From assembly GCA_946188155.1 (NCBI GenBank), contig CAMHUC010000041.1, positions 1 through 33,418 on the forward strand: DNA of 33,418 bases. The letters run 5' to 3'. The stretch's first letter is position 1. Each line of letters begins with the position of its first letter. The notes beneath the pieces were generated by a model that did no database searches, was not told the origin of the DNA, and saw only the letters and a program-made list of their open reading frames with translations. This DNA comes from an uncultured bacterium (GTDB taxonomy: Bacteria > Bacteroidota > Bacteroidia > Bacteroidales > Bacteroidaceae). A program made the translations under genes and the position numbers. Below are positions 1 through 9,295 of the stretch, piece by piece.

Positions 1-2184
1 CGCGTAAGTTGTTGATTTACAAGGCACAAGAAATTCCCTAAAAACTCTCTTGCAAAAGTATTTTGTAGTCTTAAATTCCTCTGATTCCTCTATGTCAAAG
101 TTGTTTAGTGAGGCATCATCCGTAGGCGTGAAGTCACGGGCTGCCTGCCCTGCCAGCCATCCAGTCGCCATATCCGCTATCTTGGCAGCTGGAACAAGGA
201 AGTCCATTTTCTCCTGGATAGACGTAGAAACACGCTGGTCATTGATGGTAATGGATTTCTGGGTCTGCTTGGCCTTGCCGAATACGTCATTCTGTGCCCA
301 TTCCAGCGTTTCCTTGTTACGGGCTGCACCCATGAAGATGTTTCCGCAAGTAGTCAATATCTTCTGCATCCCGACTTTGCCATAGTCAGCTTCTAGTTGT
401 GGCAATTCCTGAAAGCCCAATGTAACGGCAACCTTGTTGGATCGAGCCGTACCAATCAATCGGTCAATCTTATGGAAGTAAAGCGTAGGTAACTCATCGA
501 CGATGATAGACACAGGAATATTACCTTTACTGTTTACGCGGATTACAAGACGATTTAGAATCAAGGCATTCAACGAACCAATTACCTGTTCCTTGTCAGG
601 GTCGTTAGCAATAACAAGGTAGGACGGATGGGCAGGGTCGGAAATCTTCAGATCAAAGTCATCACCAGTAAACACCCAGTAGGCTTCCGGCGATACAAGG
701 CGTGCTGCATTGACACGGAGAGTTCCAACCATGCCTTCAAGCTGATCCATTGCCTTGTTCTTCCATGCTGATTGGAAAGGAGCCATCAGAGACATAATCT
801 TTTCGTCCTGCATCAGTATATCGAAAATCTCACTATAGGGTCTGCCAAGGAATGACAGTACATGGGGCATATCGGAGAATTCGCCAGTGATGGTGTCCGG
901 CTCGACGATGTTACCTTCATCATCCTCATACCAAGACTTGTTGATGATAACCAGGTTCCCATCCATATCCCTATATGAGAAGCCATTCAAGTCCACAAAC
1001 ATGCCATCCTCATCAGTTGACACATTTCTGCTGTGCTGATCAAGGAAATCGAGCACAACTTTTCCATTGTCATCAACAGCATTGTAATCCACCCAATAAC
1101 GAGTAATCAGTTTCAGCCGCTGTCCATTATAGAGAATGTACCGGGTCAGTTTCTTGCCATTTTTCCATCCCGTCGGATGGAAGTTGATGAAGAAGTAGAT
1201 GATACTGGCCAAGAAGTTTTCTGCAGAGTTCTGGAAGAACGATTCTGAACCGCCTTTCTTCTCGCTACCCTTATTCAATGCCTCCAACAAAGTGGCGGCA
1301 GTTTCTGAAGCACCGGCCAAATCAGGAATGTATTTCCGCTGGATAGGATTTACACGATTGGAATATTCCACATCGGAGAAGTTGACGATATGGAAACCAC
1401 AATTCTTTGGTAAATGGCCGTATCTTTTATTCTTGCAATACTGGTAGAAAAGTGTCTTCCCCAGAGTCGGAAATTTGTAGTCATAGCACATAATGGCAAA
1501 GCCTTTGGCGGCATGTTGTCTGATGAACGGGTCAATGATACCGAATGACTTACCAGATCCAGGAGTACCCAGCACGATGGTACCACGAAAGGGGTTGATG
1601 ATATTGATCCATCCCTTGTGCATCCTCTTGTTCAGGTAGTACACCATTGGGATGTTCACAGAATACTCGTTTGCATTCAGTTCCTCCGACTGTTCAAAGG
1701 ATTCGTTCTCGAAATTAAACCTGTCCTCTCCAAGCTTGTAATTGTAGTAGCGGGCTATGCCATCACCTCCCTGATGAACCAGCATCGTACCAACGATACT
1801 CGACAGTGCATAGAGCACCCTGTTTGTAGAGAAACCGCAAAGTTCGCCACCCCACAGGCCGTGATGAAGCACCATACAGATGACAATAAGCGAGAATCCC
1901 ACAATAATGGGATAGAGCACCATTGTCCTGACATTGAAGCGAAGGCTTTTCTTCGCTCTCGTACCGATGCAGGTAATGCCGATACACACCAGTTCAATGA
2001 ACTTGCACGAAGGCACACTGTTGAATATCTGGAAGCGGCCAATCAATTCCAAGACAAACAGTGTTGCCCGGCTTTCCGATGTGATGGGCAGGTTCATCAC
2101 CAGTTCGATAATCAAAAAGATATAGATGCAACTCCTGAAGTAGTTATACATCTGCTGCTGTTCTCTTGTCTCTTCTGTTCCCAT
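1..2184 (-). CDS. mobC: Conjugative coupling ATPase (VirD4/MobC/TraG type), 3' end outside window
   Basis: The frame is open from ATG 2184 to the window edge (728 codons, no stop), so the C-terminus is missing. Coupling proteins of this family sit in the inner membrane and hand the relaxase-DNA complex to the type IV secretion channel. The N-terminus has several hydrophobic segments within about the first 120 residues. A Walker A motif GTPGSGKS follows, with its Lys at about residue 212, and a Walker B run IIVDELP has Asp/Glu at about 563/564. After that comes a typical RecA-like stretch (RLIGTARSNKVAVTLGFQ). It is the last visible gene of the tra operon, 80 nt after the preceding lipoprotein gene. 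In CTnDOT mobC lies with mobA and mobB, so a position behind traO differs from that element; the relaxase is not in view. The family call is firm; the name mobC is by analogy. Confidence 0.9.
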   Translation of the reverse strand, partial: MGTEETREQQQMYNYFRSCIYIFLIIELVMNLPITSESRATLFVLELIGRFQIFNSVPSCKFIELVCIGITCIGTRAKKSLRFNVRTMVLYPIIVGFSLIVICMVLHHGLWGGELCGFSTNRVLYALSSIVGTMLVHQGGDGIARYYNYKLGEDRFNFENESFEQSEELNANEYSVNIPMVYYLNKRMHKGWINIINPFRGTIVLGTPGSGKSFGIIDPFIRQHAAKGFAIMCYDYKFPTLGKTLFYQYCKNKRYGHLPKNCGFHIVNFSDVEYSNRVNPIQRKYIPDLAGASETAATLLEALNKGSEKKGGSESFFQNSAENFLASIIYFFINFHPTGWKNGKKLTRYILYNGQRLKLITRYWVDYNAVDDNGKVVLDFLDQHSRNVSTDEDGMFVDLNGFSYRDMDGNLVIINKSWYEDDEGNIVEPDTITGEFSDMPHVLSFLGRPYSEIFDILMQDEKIMSLMAPFQSAWKNKAMDQLEGMVGTLRVNAARLVSPEAYWVFTGDDFDLKISDPAHPSYLVIANDPDKEQVIGSLNALILNRLVIRVNSKGNIPVSIIVDELPTLYFHKIDRLIGTARSNKVAVTLGFQELPQLEADYGKVGMQKILTTCGNIFMGAARNKETLEWAQNDVFGKAKQTQKSITINDQRVSTSIQEKMDFLVPAAKIADMATGWLAGQAARDFTPTDDASLNNFDIEESEEFKTTKYFCKRVFREFLVPCKSTTYA

Positions 2185-2264
2185 GATTTGAAATGATTGA
2201 AAGGAGGGCAACACCTTATTATTATATATACAGGCTTGCCCTCCACCAGCAATGAAAGAAAAAT

Positions 2265-2921
2265 TTATCTGATTCTTAATACAGGACGAACCCTGCCAGG
2301 GGTTGTCTTGATCGTTGAGGTGACAAAGCCGCTGCGGACAGCCACGCTCAGATAGTACATCTGTTCACTCTCCGAGGTGCTGCCGTCCTGAGTGGAACTG
2401 ACGTACTGCCCATCGGCAAACGGCTCACCACCAACAATCTCCATACTCCGCTCCACGACAGGCAGCATAGCAGACAAAGCCCTTAACTCGCCAGCCGACG
2501 GCAAAGCCCAGCTTGTCTGAGGCGTAAGATACCCAGCCACCGCTTCTGCTGCGGGAGTGCTAATCTCAGATACCAGTAAAGCGGCTGTGTTCTCGGCACC
2601 GCACATGGTATGGCTGTCATTATCCACACTGCCGACAGTTCCCAAGGAGTCGGCATAGGCATAATCACCCAACTCATGCGTAGAAACCACTAATGCCGTG
2701 TCACGGTTAGTATAGAAAATCACACCGACAGCCTTGTGACAGTTACTGTCAAAGCCCAGTGGTGAGACAACGGAATTGTCTGCCAACAGGATATTGCCCA
2801 CTCTCAGGCTACCATCATACTCATCTGTATGTTCCTCACAGGAGGCAAGACCTCCTATTACGGCTACTGCCAAACCCAGCATGACCGTCTTTCTCTTGAT
2901 AAAGTCAAATGTCTTATTCAT
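2265..2921 (-). CDS. Tra-operon lipoprotein with a DUF1566/FISUMP-like domain
   Basis: This 218-residue protein begins with a basic N-terminus, a hydrophobic stretch and a lipobox GGLASC (Cys near residue 28), so it should be a lipoprotein. The body resembles the C-type-lectin-like DUF1566/FISUMP fold. Signs of that are 'VGNILLADNSVVSP' early, then 'AVGVIFYTNRDTALVVS', 'WALPSAGELRALSAM' and a closing 'GRVRPVLRIR'. It starts 2 nt after the traO stop and precedes the coupling ATPase. Its place at the distal end of tra is where CTnDOT-type elements carry an exported accessory protein (TraQ in CTnDOT), but I see no specific similarity to TraQ. A role in pilus tip, mating-pair contact or entry exclusion is possible and unproven. 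Confidence 0.75.
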   Translation of the reverse strand: MNKTFDFIKRKTVMLGLAVAVIGGLASCEEHTDEYDGSLRVGNILLADNSVVSPLGFDSNCHKAVGVIFYTNRDTALVVSTHELGDYAYADSLGTVGSVDNDSHTMCGAENTAALLVSEISTPAAEAVAGYLTPQTSWALPSAGELRALSAMLPVVERSMEIVGGEPFADGQYVSSTQDGSTSESEQMYYLSVAVRSGFVTSTIKTTPGRVRPVLRIR

Positions 2922-2923
2922 AA

Positions 2924-3421
2924 TCAGAATGGAATCTTTAAACCTATCAGAAGACCATTACGGAAAGAGTCGCCATGAAGGAAGTTCACCTGGTTCTTCT
3001 GAATCAATGAAAACTGGATGCCGGAACGGAAGACGTAGTTGTATTCAAATCCTCCTTCGACGGCAAAGAAATAATCACCCGTATGCGCTCCAAACTGTGG
3101 CCCGATGCGCAAACGGAAGTTGCCGTTCTTGAACTTTTTCAGACTATGCTTGTATAGCAAGCCACCATCCCAATAGTAGCCCTTCCAAAAAGACTCGTTG
3201 CAGACCTTGCCGCAAACAGGGTCTCGCTGCCATTTGTTGCCTACCTCACCAAACAACTCCACGGCATTGCCATAGTTCAATTCCCGTTCATAGCCAAAGG
3301 TGGCATTGAGCGTATTGTTGAACAGGAACCCGGCATTGAGCGTAAAGTATTCATCCTTCTCTCCAGCCATCGCTCCGATACTTACCAGGAGCGACAGCAT
3401 GATAACTGATAACTTCTTCAT
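2924..3421 (-). CDS. traO: Conjugative transposon outer-membrane protein TraO
   Basis: A 165-residue protein with a cleavable signal peptide (MKKLSVIMLSLLVSIGAMAG). The rest is made of short alternating beta strands with many aromatic residues, ending in 'FRNGLLIGLKIPF', a typical beta-barrel terminus with C-terminal Phe. This fits TraO of Bacteroidetes conjugative elements, an outer-membrane component of the transfer apparatus. It starts 5 nt after the traN stop and ends 2 nt before the lipoprotein gene. TraO sequences are poorly conserved, so the name rests on barrel character, length and position directly behind traN. Confidence 0.8.
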   Translation of the reverse strand: MKKLSVIMLSLLVSIGAMAGEKDEYFTLNAGFLFNNTLNATFGYERELNYGNAVELFGEVGNKWQRDPVCGKVCNESFWKGYYWDGGLLYKHSLKKFKNGNFRLRIGPQFGAHTGDYFFAVEGGFEYNYVFRSGIQFSLIQKNQVNFLHGDSFRNGLLIGLKIPF

Positions 3422-3426
3422 GGTCT

Positions 3427-4362
3427 TTATCTGTTGATGTTAAACGGAAGACGGTTAAGCATGCACTTGTCAAAGCCATCGGCATTGAGAATGTCCTCAT
3501 ACTCGATGGGGATATAGATGACACGCCCAGAGATCTGCCTTTCAGAAATCTCAATGCGAAGCACCTTCTCGTCTGGGAAAGTCAGCTTAGGCAGTACGAT
3601 GACGTTGCGGTATGCCTTCCTGAAACTGCGGGCAGCGTTCAAAGAGTATGTCGGAGTCAGTTCAATAGTCTGTGAGTTGGTGGCCTTGGCCTCCTTCTTG
3701 TCCGACAGTTTGATACGTACCTCATCAATGTCGTACTTGATCTTTGTCCTGTTATAAAGCGAATAGTCTATGAAGAAATAGTCGTTCACCGTATAGATGT
3801 TGTTCACCACGGCACGGATGCCGTTGGCTGAATAATGGATATTGTTGTAGTTCGGATGGCTCCCATAGATGGCCCAGGCGTATGCGGCCATCTGACTTTC
3901 AGGCATCAGCACATCAGGATTCTTATAGCGTTTCAGTTCGTCCAACGGAATCCTGTAGATGCTGTTGGCACAGGCTGGCCCTATGGTATAGACAATATCG
4001 TACTGTGCCAGATGACGCTCGCCAATAACAGTAATCGTACCTACCAACTCATGGTCACGCATCCTTCCTGATGGTTTTATGCGCACAATGTTCTCCGCAC
4101 ACTGGTTGCCCACAATCTTGTCCGTTGACATATCCACCAGCTTGATATTCTCCGGCATGATGACATGAGTGGTCACGTCCTCATTGACGAAGATGACATG
4201 GTTACGATCGATACCGGGCATACAGTTCTCAGCGGACTGCATGGTGTAAATGTATCTGACCTTGACGGAATCCTTCTGCGGTTCCACACTATTGTTCTCC
4301 TGGGCAAAAGCCCCTGCCGTTGTAGCCACTATGGCCATCACGGCTAATAATACCTTTTTCAT
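3427..4362 (-). CDS. traN: Conjugative transposon protein TraN (VirB9-like, DUF4138)
   Basis: A 311-residue exported protein with signal peptide MKKVLLAVMAIVATTAGAFA. TraN is the VirB9-like subunit of the Bacteroidetes transfer channel and is thought to form the outer-membrane core with TraM and TraO. Features seen are an early strand 'PENIKLVDMSTDKIVGNQ', the mid-protein 'NGIRAVVNNIYTVNDYFFIDYSLYNRTKIKYDIDEVRIKLSDKK' region typical of DUF4138 (described here in part), and the C-terminal 'KVLRIEISERQISGRVIYIPIEYEDIL'. Length matches the family. It lies 15 nt behind traM and 5 nt ahead of traO. Confidence 0.92.
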   Translation of the reverse strand: MKKVLLAVMAIVATTAGAFAQENNSVEPQKDSVKVRYIYTMQSAENCMPGIDRNHVIFVNEDVTTHVIMPENIKLVDMSTDKIVGNQCAENIVRIKPSGRMRDHELVGTITVIGERHLAQYDIVYTIGPACANSIYRIPLDELKRYKNPDVLMPESQMAAYAWAIYGSHPNYNNIHYSANGIRAVVNNIYTVNDYFFIDYSLYNRTKIKYDIDEVRIKLSDKKEAKATNSQTIELTPTYSLNAARSFRKAYRNVIVLPKLTFPDEKVLRIEISERQISGRVIYIPIEYEDILNADGFDKCMLNRLPFNINR

Positions 4363-4377
4363 TCTTCTATAAAGTGT

Positions 4378-5586
4378 TTATTGGTTTACTGCGTCCTTGT
4401 TAATGAGATAGACGATGGTGTTATACTTAATTCGAGCCTTGTTCTTACGGATGTTCCCGGATATAGCAGTCGAAGCGGACTGGTACATATTCTGGAGAGC
4501 CTGCAGTGCAACAGCCTCGCCGCTCAGTCCACCACCATAGCCACCATCAAAGCTGATATTGCTCTGCATAGCCTGTGCGCCTGCATCCTTCATCATGTCC
4601 CGGAAAGCCGACTCAGGAACATAGAAGCCCTCCATGCCGTCGTTGTCAAAGACAGACAGCGAGACCTTGATGAACTTGTCACCCACGAGAATACTGGTGA
4701 TGCTTGCCATGACACGCTGCTGCCCAAAGCCAGTGACGATGCCATAGAGGTACGTGCCTTTCTTCAGGCGAACGTCCTTGATGATGACATCATCGAGCAA
4801 CTTGAAACGGAGTCTCGTGCCCTCATGCGCCTTGGTGGTCTTGTCAATCATCGCCTTGATCAAAGGTGCATCAGCCTCCTGCTGCTCATTGATGGTATTG
4901 AACATCCCTGCGTTCTTATCCTCTGCCTTCATGACCAGTTCAGGCTTCACCTCTTTCTTCTTGCGTTCTTCAGCAAGTCGCTTACGTTCTTCCTCAGCCT
5001 TACGTTCCTTCTCTTCATCAGCACCTCCAAAGGTACGCTCCAGGACTTTCTGGCGTTCGAGGCTGCGCTGTTGGATTTCCTCCAGTTCACGGGCATAGTC
5101 CTCCATGTCCGACTGTCGCCCGCCACGACTGGCAGAGCCACGACCTGAACGATTGCCATAGCTGTCACCATCATCAAAGCCATAGGAATTGATGTGCCTC
5201 CGTGCTTCAGCAAGGCTGCGCTCCAAGTCCTCCTGCTCCTTCTGTTTCTTCATGCGTTTGGCGTTCTCTGCGTCAATGTCGTTGAGTTCACTCTCGGAAT
5301 AGCCGGACATCGTACTGTCGGCTGCTTCCTTGTCATCGCCCAACGCACCAATGGCGGTATAGGCACCATCCTCGGAGAAATGCTTGTTCATTTCCTCCAA
5401 CTTACTGCCGACACCCTCATTCCTGGCATCAGGCAGCGACATGTTGATGTTGTCTGTCACCACACCCGTCTGAGGTTCATCACTGCTATCCGTAAACTTG
5501 GATATTTCGTATGCCAGGAATACGATGGGAAGCAGGATGACCAGCGGGAAGATGTACTTAGGCTGTTTCAAATTCAGTTTCTTCAT
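4378..5586 (-). CDS. traM: Conjugative transposon protein TraM (VirB10-like)
   Basis: A 402-residue protein that should span the envelope as VirB10 proteins do. There is one transmembrane helix near residues 11-28 (YIFPLVILLPIVFLAYEI), followed by a long low-complexity periplasmic linker with charged coiled-coil stretches (about residues 95-215, rich in E, K and R). The compact C-terminal domain has 'GTRLRFKLLDDVIIKDVRLKKGTYLYGIVTGFG' character and ends 'GNIRKNKARIKYNTIVYLINK'. That C-terminal layout is diagnostic for TraM. It begins 2 nt after traL and ends 15 nt before traN. The length is in the usual range of about 400-450. Confidence 0.93.
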   Translation of the reverse strand: MKKLNLKQPKYIFPLVILLPIVFLAYEISKFTDSSDEPQTGVVTDNINMSLPDARNEGVGSKLEEMNKHFSEDGAYTAIGALGDDKEAADSTMSGYSESELNDIDAENAKRMKKQKEQEDLERSLAEARRHINSYGFDDGDSYGNRSGRGSASRGGRQSDMEDYARELEEIQQRSLERQKVLERTFGGADEEKERKAEEERKRLAEERKKKEVKPELVMKAEDKNAGMFNTINEQQEADAPLIKAMIDKTTKAHEGTRLRFKLLDDVIIKDVRLKKGTYLYGIVTGFGQQRVMASITSILVGDKFIKVSLSVFDNDGMEGFYVPESAFRDMMKDAGAQAMQSNISFDGGYGGGLSGEAVALQALQNMYQSASTAISGNIRKNKARIKYNTIVYLINKDAVNQ

Positions 5587-5588
5587 CT

Positions 5589-6068
5589 TTATTGTCCTTT
5601 TTCTAAGTTGTTTACTATCAGTTCCAGTTGCTTGTATTTGCTGACAATCATCAGGGAATCCTCATGTGTCTTGGGTGACAGGTTCACCAGAGAGTCCAGT
5701 TCATGCTTCAGCACCTGTCCTTTCCGGGCCATCTCATTGAGTTGTGCAACCTGGTATGCTTTGGCGTTCTGAATCTGCTGCATCCCCTGAAACAGAGACT
5801 CCACAGGTTCCACCCCACTCATGAAGTTGTCATTGCCTTCATTCTCTGTTCCTAAAGCCAGGAATGCCCCGACTATAAGGGAAAAGAGCAGGCATCCTAC
5901 TGTTATCAGCATTGTATCGCCCCGGTGTTCATCAGCCCACTTGTTGGCAAGTGCAATGCGCTCACGAATCTTCCACCTCACAAAGAGCCTCCAGAGAATA
6001 ATCCTGAACCAGCGAGTGACCTTGGACTCCTTACGGGCTACCATCTTTTTCTTTCCAAATATCCTCAT
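5589..6068 (-). CDS. traL: Inner-membrane transfer protein TraL (DUF3989-like)
   Basis: A 159-residue protein with a basic N-terminal cytoplasmic part ('KVTRWFRIILWRLF'), one membrane helix at about residues 53-73 (TMLITVGCLLFSLIVGAFLAL) and a helical periplasmic tail ending in a likely coiled coil (SLMIVSKYKQLELIVNNLEKGQ). TraL of CTnDOT-type elements is a small single-pass protein encoded between traK and traM, which is exactly this position. The tail is longer than the roughly 100-residue textbook TraL. Start codon lies 3 nt after the traK stop. Confidence comes mostly from synteny plus topology. Confidence 0.8.
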   Translation of the reverse strand: MRIFGKKKMVARKESKVTRWFRIILWRLFVRWKIRERIALANKWADEHRGDTMLITVGCLLFSLIVGAFLALGTENEGNDNFMSGVEPVESLFQGMQQIQNAKAYQVAQLNEMARKGQVLKHELDSLVNLSPKTHEDSLMIVSKYKQLELIVNNLEKGQ

Positions 6069-6071
6069 AAC

Positions 6072-6668
6072 CTAATAGTCAAGATCCTTATTCTCCAGTG
6101 TGCGCCAGTTGGTCACCAACAGTCCGTGAGGATTGTTCTCCGTGCGCGGCACATTCTCAATGTCGCCGACAGTTACGATGGAGCGTTTCACATCACGGGT
6201 ACGGCGCTTGATAATCTGCGTACCGTAATACTTGAACTTGCGGCTGTGTTCGTCCAGATCGATGGAGTCACAGATGATGGTGCAGACAGCCGAAGAAGAA
6301 ATGATGTCGGAGTAAAAACCATTCTCGTCCATAGCCTGCTTCTGCTTCATTGCCGTACCATCAGCCATGTAGAGAGCCTTGCCCACTGTCCACTTGATGT
6401 AGTCGTCATCTGGTGGAAGGTTGAAGAAATACTGATGGAAGAGCTGGATATGTGCCTTGGCCTCCATCACAAAGTTAGCCTCCTGCTTGCTGCGCTCGGC
6501 CAGAAACGGGATGTCGCCGTCGATGACGTAAATCTGTTCCCGTTCGTCAGTGACCAGTTTGGCACAGTAGAATACGGTGAAGGCACATATCACCGTGCAT
6601 CCTGCGATAGTCGCAAAGACCGTCATCAGTGCCAGTCTGGTCTTTTGTTCTAAACTCTGTATTAACAT
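6072..6668 (-). CDS. traK: Conjugative transposon protein TraK (VirB8-like)
   Basis: TraK is the VirB8-like inner-membrane assembly factor. I chose ATG 6668 (MLIQSLEQKTRLAL, 198 residues) because family members begin with a short 'x-Q-L-E/K' stretch just before the membrane helix. A GTG at 6692, directly behind the traJ stop, would add 8 residues and cannot be excluded. There is one transmembrane helix at about residues 12-34, then a periplasmic domain. Its closing 'TENNPHGLLVTNWRTLENKDL' matches the family ending of the form NNPxG...LENKD. Tight spacing to traJ and traL indicates the same transcript. Confidence 0.93.
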   Translation of the reverse strand: MLIQSLEQKTRLALMTVFATIAGCTVICAFTVFYCAKLVTDEREQIYVIDGDIPFLAERSKQEANFVMEAKAHIQLFHQYFFNLPPDDDYIKWTVGKALYMADGTAMKQKQAMDENGFYSDIISSSAVCTIICDSIDLDEHSRKFKYYGTQIIKRRTRDVKRSIVTVGDIENVPRTENNPHGLLVTNWRTLENKDLDY

Positions 6669-6692
6669 ATTGCTTACAATTAAATTGTTCAC

Positions 6693-7847
6693 TTATAGAA
6701 CTGCCTTACCTACAGCGGTTGCAGCAGATATTCCGCCAGAAGCAACGGCCTTGGTCGCTCCTATACTGCCATAGACACCTGCTGCCACACCTGCCGTTGC
6801 TACTGCTCCTGATGCACTACCTACACTGGAACTGACACCACCGGGAATCAGCCATGAAGCCACCTCCGGCACAAAGCGAAGGATAAAGGCACCAACGAGC
6901 ATTCCCATTGCATACATACAGTTTGAGCCGATGCCCTGAAGTCCGAGTGTACCAATCTGACTCCATGTGTTCACCTGCCCCTGAAGCAGTTTACTATAGG
7001 CAGTGATGTCCTCCTGTAAGTTGTAGAGCAGGATGAAGTCAATGTAGTACAGACACATATAAGTCACGAATCCCCATAGGGAAAGAGACAGATACTTTGA
7101 CATCCATTGAGACCAGGCATTGCTCCAGGGCGGTACGATGGACAGGGCAAACATAATCGGTGCAAACATGGCGAGGATGGTCATGAAGATACGCTGCGCC
7201 ACCAAGATACCATAATAAGTCATCTGGAAAATCAGTTCACCGATGAAGCGGATGACATCATTGATCCATTCCGAAACCTTGGTTTCTGCTGCCACCGCTG
7301 CCTGTTGCGCATAGTTGTTGATGGTGGAACCAAGGTTCTCCATACTGTAGATAAGCTTGTCCCACCAGTGGGCATCCTCACCGATAGCCTGAATCTGCTT
7401 GGCCGTCTCAACACTGTCCTGCACCTGACGAAGCCGTTTCAGATAGTCGGCCTGTTTCTGTGCCACCTTGCGCTCCATCGCTGCCACCTCCTTGTTCTTC
7501 GCCTTGGCCATAGCCTTGGTAGTAGCCTCCAGAGCCTTGCCTGGCACCTGAAGTTCAGAACATATCCAGCCACTCGAAGTGATACACATCGAAAGGGCAA
7601 TGATACGAGCCAGTTTCATGACATCCATCGCCCTGCGTCCAAGCATCATCATCCAGCACTCATAGGAGCCGACACACAGAGCCAACAGCAAGCCGAGGAC
7701 ACGGGCATAGCCGACAGTATCACCGAGAATGGCGGCTTTCGGAAAAGACTCCATCGCCACTAACAGCTTGTCAAGGCTCTCGTCGATGCTGGGCAGTCCC
7801 ATCGTCAGGAACAGGTCGGGGATGCTGAGTAAAATATCCGTTGTCAT
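6693..7847 (-). CDS. traJ: Conjugative transposon protein TraJ (VirB6-like)
   Basis: A 384-residue polytopic inner-membrane protein corresponding to VirB6. Hydrophobic helices are visible near residues 45-65, 80-100, 205-245, 255-280 and 300-325. They are separated by a long charged helical loop (about 105-190, rich in K/E/Q). The C-terminus is Gly/Ala/Ser-rich (GGVSSSVGSASGAVATAG), as usual for TraJ. It begins 13 nt after the preceding ORF and lies directly ahead of traK. The size is slightly above the usual 330-360. Confidence 0.92.
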   Translation of the reverse strand: MTTDILLSIPDLFLTMGLPSIDESLDKLLVAMESFPKAAILGDTVGYARVLGLLLALCVGSYECWMMMLGRRAMDVMKLARIIALSMCITSSGWICSELQVPGKALEATTKAMAKAKNKEVAAMERKVAQKQADYLKRLRQVQDSVETAKQIQAIGEDAHWWDKLIYSMENLGSTINNYAQQAAVAAETKVSEWINDVIRFIGELIFQMTYYGILVAQRIFMTILAMFAPIMFALSIVPPWSNAWSQWMSKYLSLSLWGFVTYMCLYYIDFILLYNLQEDITAYSKLLQGQVNTWSQIGTLGLQGIGSNCMYAMGMLVGAFILRFVPEVASWLIPGGVSSSVGSASGAVATAGVAAGVYGSIGATKAVASGGISAATAVGKAVL

Positions 7848-7860
7848 AGTCCGTTCCTCC

Positions 7861-8544
7861 TTACTTGTAATAGCTCTGAGCCATGCCTACCAGATGGGCG
7901 GTACGGCTCACCAGTCCCTCCATCTGCTTCTTGGCATCGATGTAACCCTTCTGCCGTTTGGCATTCTCCAACTCATAGCCTATACCCGTTTTGTGGAGAT
8001 AAGCAATGTTCTGGCAGATGATGTCATTCTGCCGTGACAGTTCATCGACCTGAAACTTCATCTTGCCCTTGCTCCTGGTCATGCAGAATAGCAGACCCTC
8101 GGAAATGCTGTTCTGCATACGGTTGAAGTCATCCTTGAAAGAGGAAAAGACCAGATCAACACTGCGGTCAGCCTGACGAAGCACCTCTTCTTTGTGAAGC
8201 TCCTCGATGTACTTCCGTTCGTCCTCCACCTTCTTCACCTTTTGCCGTTGAGTCTCTTCCGACACGACACGGACAGGCATAATACGCTTCACGTTGGAGT
8301 CATCCTCATCGAACTCCACATACAGGCCACTGTGGAAGCCACGCCAACGCCAATGAAGCGAGGCACCGCTGTAGCTGTTATGAAACAGATAATAGTACCA
8401 GTCGGGTGCAAAGTCCCAAGGGCCGTTTTCCATCGACCTCCATTGCTTCTCTTTCTGGTCGTCGTGCTGAATCTGCGCCCACTGTGCGGACGCTCCTAAT
8501 GGCAATAGTGCCAAAAGGGAAAAGATAATTGCTTTCTTCTTCAT
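7861..8544 (-). CDS. Exported tra-operon protein, possibly DUF5045
   Basis: A 227-residue protein with a clear signal peptide (MKKKAIIFSLLALLPLGASA, cleavage before QW). The N-terminal half is aromatic-rich ('WDFAPDWYYYLFHNSYSG', 'HWRWRGFHSGLYVEFDEDD'). The C-terminal half is helical and ends in 'SRTAHLVGMAQSYYK'. I recall proteins of this kind in Bacteroides and Prevotella transfer operons as DUF5045, but cannot verify the number. It lies between the TraI-like genes and traJ, so it probably acts in the periplasm during channel or pilus assembly. A 73-nt gap separates it from the upstream gene. Confidence 0.6.
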   Translation of the reverse strand: MKKKAIIFSLLALLPLGASAQWAQIQHDDQKEKQWRSMENGPWDFAPDWYYYLFHNSYSGASLHWRWRGFHSGLYVEFDEDDSNVKRIMPVRVVSEETQRQKVKKVEDERKYIEELHKEEVLRQADRSVDLVFSSFKDDFNRMQNSISEGLLFCMTRSKGKMKFQVDELSRQNDIICQNIAYLHKTGIGYELENAKRQKGYIDAKKQMEGLVSRTAHLVGMAQSYYK

Positions 8545-8617
8545 AATTTATACTTTATTGAATTTACATTCGACCTTTCTCACGCTCGACAAAGTGAGCA
8601 AGCTCCCTCTGTTCTCG

Positions 8618-9295
8618 CTAACTCGAAAGGTTCCATTGATTGATTAGTCCTTTTGCAATCTCATCCGTGACCTCGCTGTTCAGGATGTCCCAGATATAGT
8701 CATAGTGAAAGCCACCGATGGCTACGACACTCGCCCAACAATAGGCATTGTCTATAATACCCCGCATCGTGTCAATGCTCGTTTTGAGAGCGTTGACCAG
8801 ATTCAGCTTCTCGTCCATCGAAGCCTTCATCACGTTCAGCCCGCTTGCCGTCATGGTGGCATACATCGCCCTGATGTTCTTGATCTCACGGGAACAGGCC
8901 AGATTCGCCTCGGCAAAATACCAGGCAACCATCGGTTTCTTTGTCGTGTACTTCACCGACAACTGGGCAAACTCGGAATACTCCTGAATAAGCCGGTACA
9001 TGCTGTTAGCCGTGGAACTGAGACAGGCGGCAAGCAGGACATACGAGTAGGCATTTGACAGTTTGGTGTTTAAGGTAGTGCGCACATCATTGAACTTGTC
9101 GGCTCCCTTTGTCACCATAGACTGCTCACCGAAACTGACGGCAATTCTGTCACGGGCAGCATCCTCCTGACCCTTGATCATCTTGTGAAGGTCAATCAGT
9201 GCCTCGATAGTCGGGAAGTCCTCTGGCAGAATGATGGCAGAACTGTTGGCGATACCCAGAACTGAAAACATAAGAATGACGGATAGTCTTTTCAT
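8618..9295 (-). CDS. Exported TraI-like tra protein, second of a tandem pair
   Basis: Start chosen at ATG 9295 (MKRLSVILMFSVLGIANSSA, a good signal peptide). This ATG overlaps the stop of the upstream gene as ATGA, and a GGAGGGA-type ribosome site sits just before it. An in-frame ATG 18 nt upstream would add MGGTWS ahead of the signal peptide. The mature protein of about 205 residues is mainly helical and ends 'GLINQWNLSS'. The gene just upstream ends 'GLINDWEGLGV', so the two share a C-terminal GLIN-x-W motif and a similar size, which suggests an old tandem duplication. Position matches the TraI (VirB5-like) slot. Function inferred only from synteny. Confidence 0.7.
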   Translation of the reverse strand: MKRLSVILMFSVLGIANSSAIILPEDFPTIEALIDLHKMIKGQEDAARDRIAVSFGEQSMVTKGADKFNDVRTTLNTKLSNAYSYVLLAACLSSTANSMYRLIQEYSEFAQLSVKYTTKKPMVAWYFAEANLACSREIKNIRAMYATMTASGLNVMKASMDEKLNLVNALKTSIDTMRGIIDNAYCWASVVAIGGFHYDYIWDILNSEVTDEIAKGLINQWNLSS

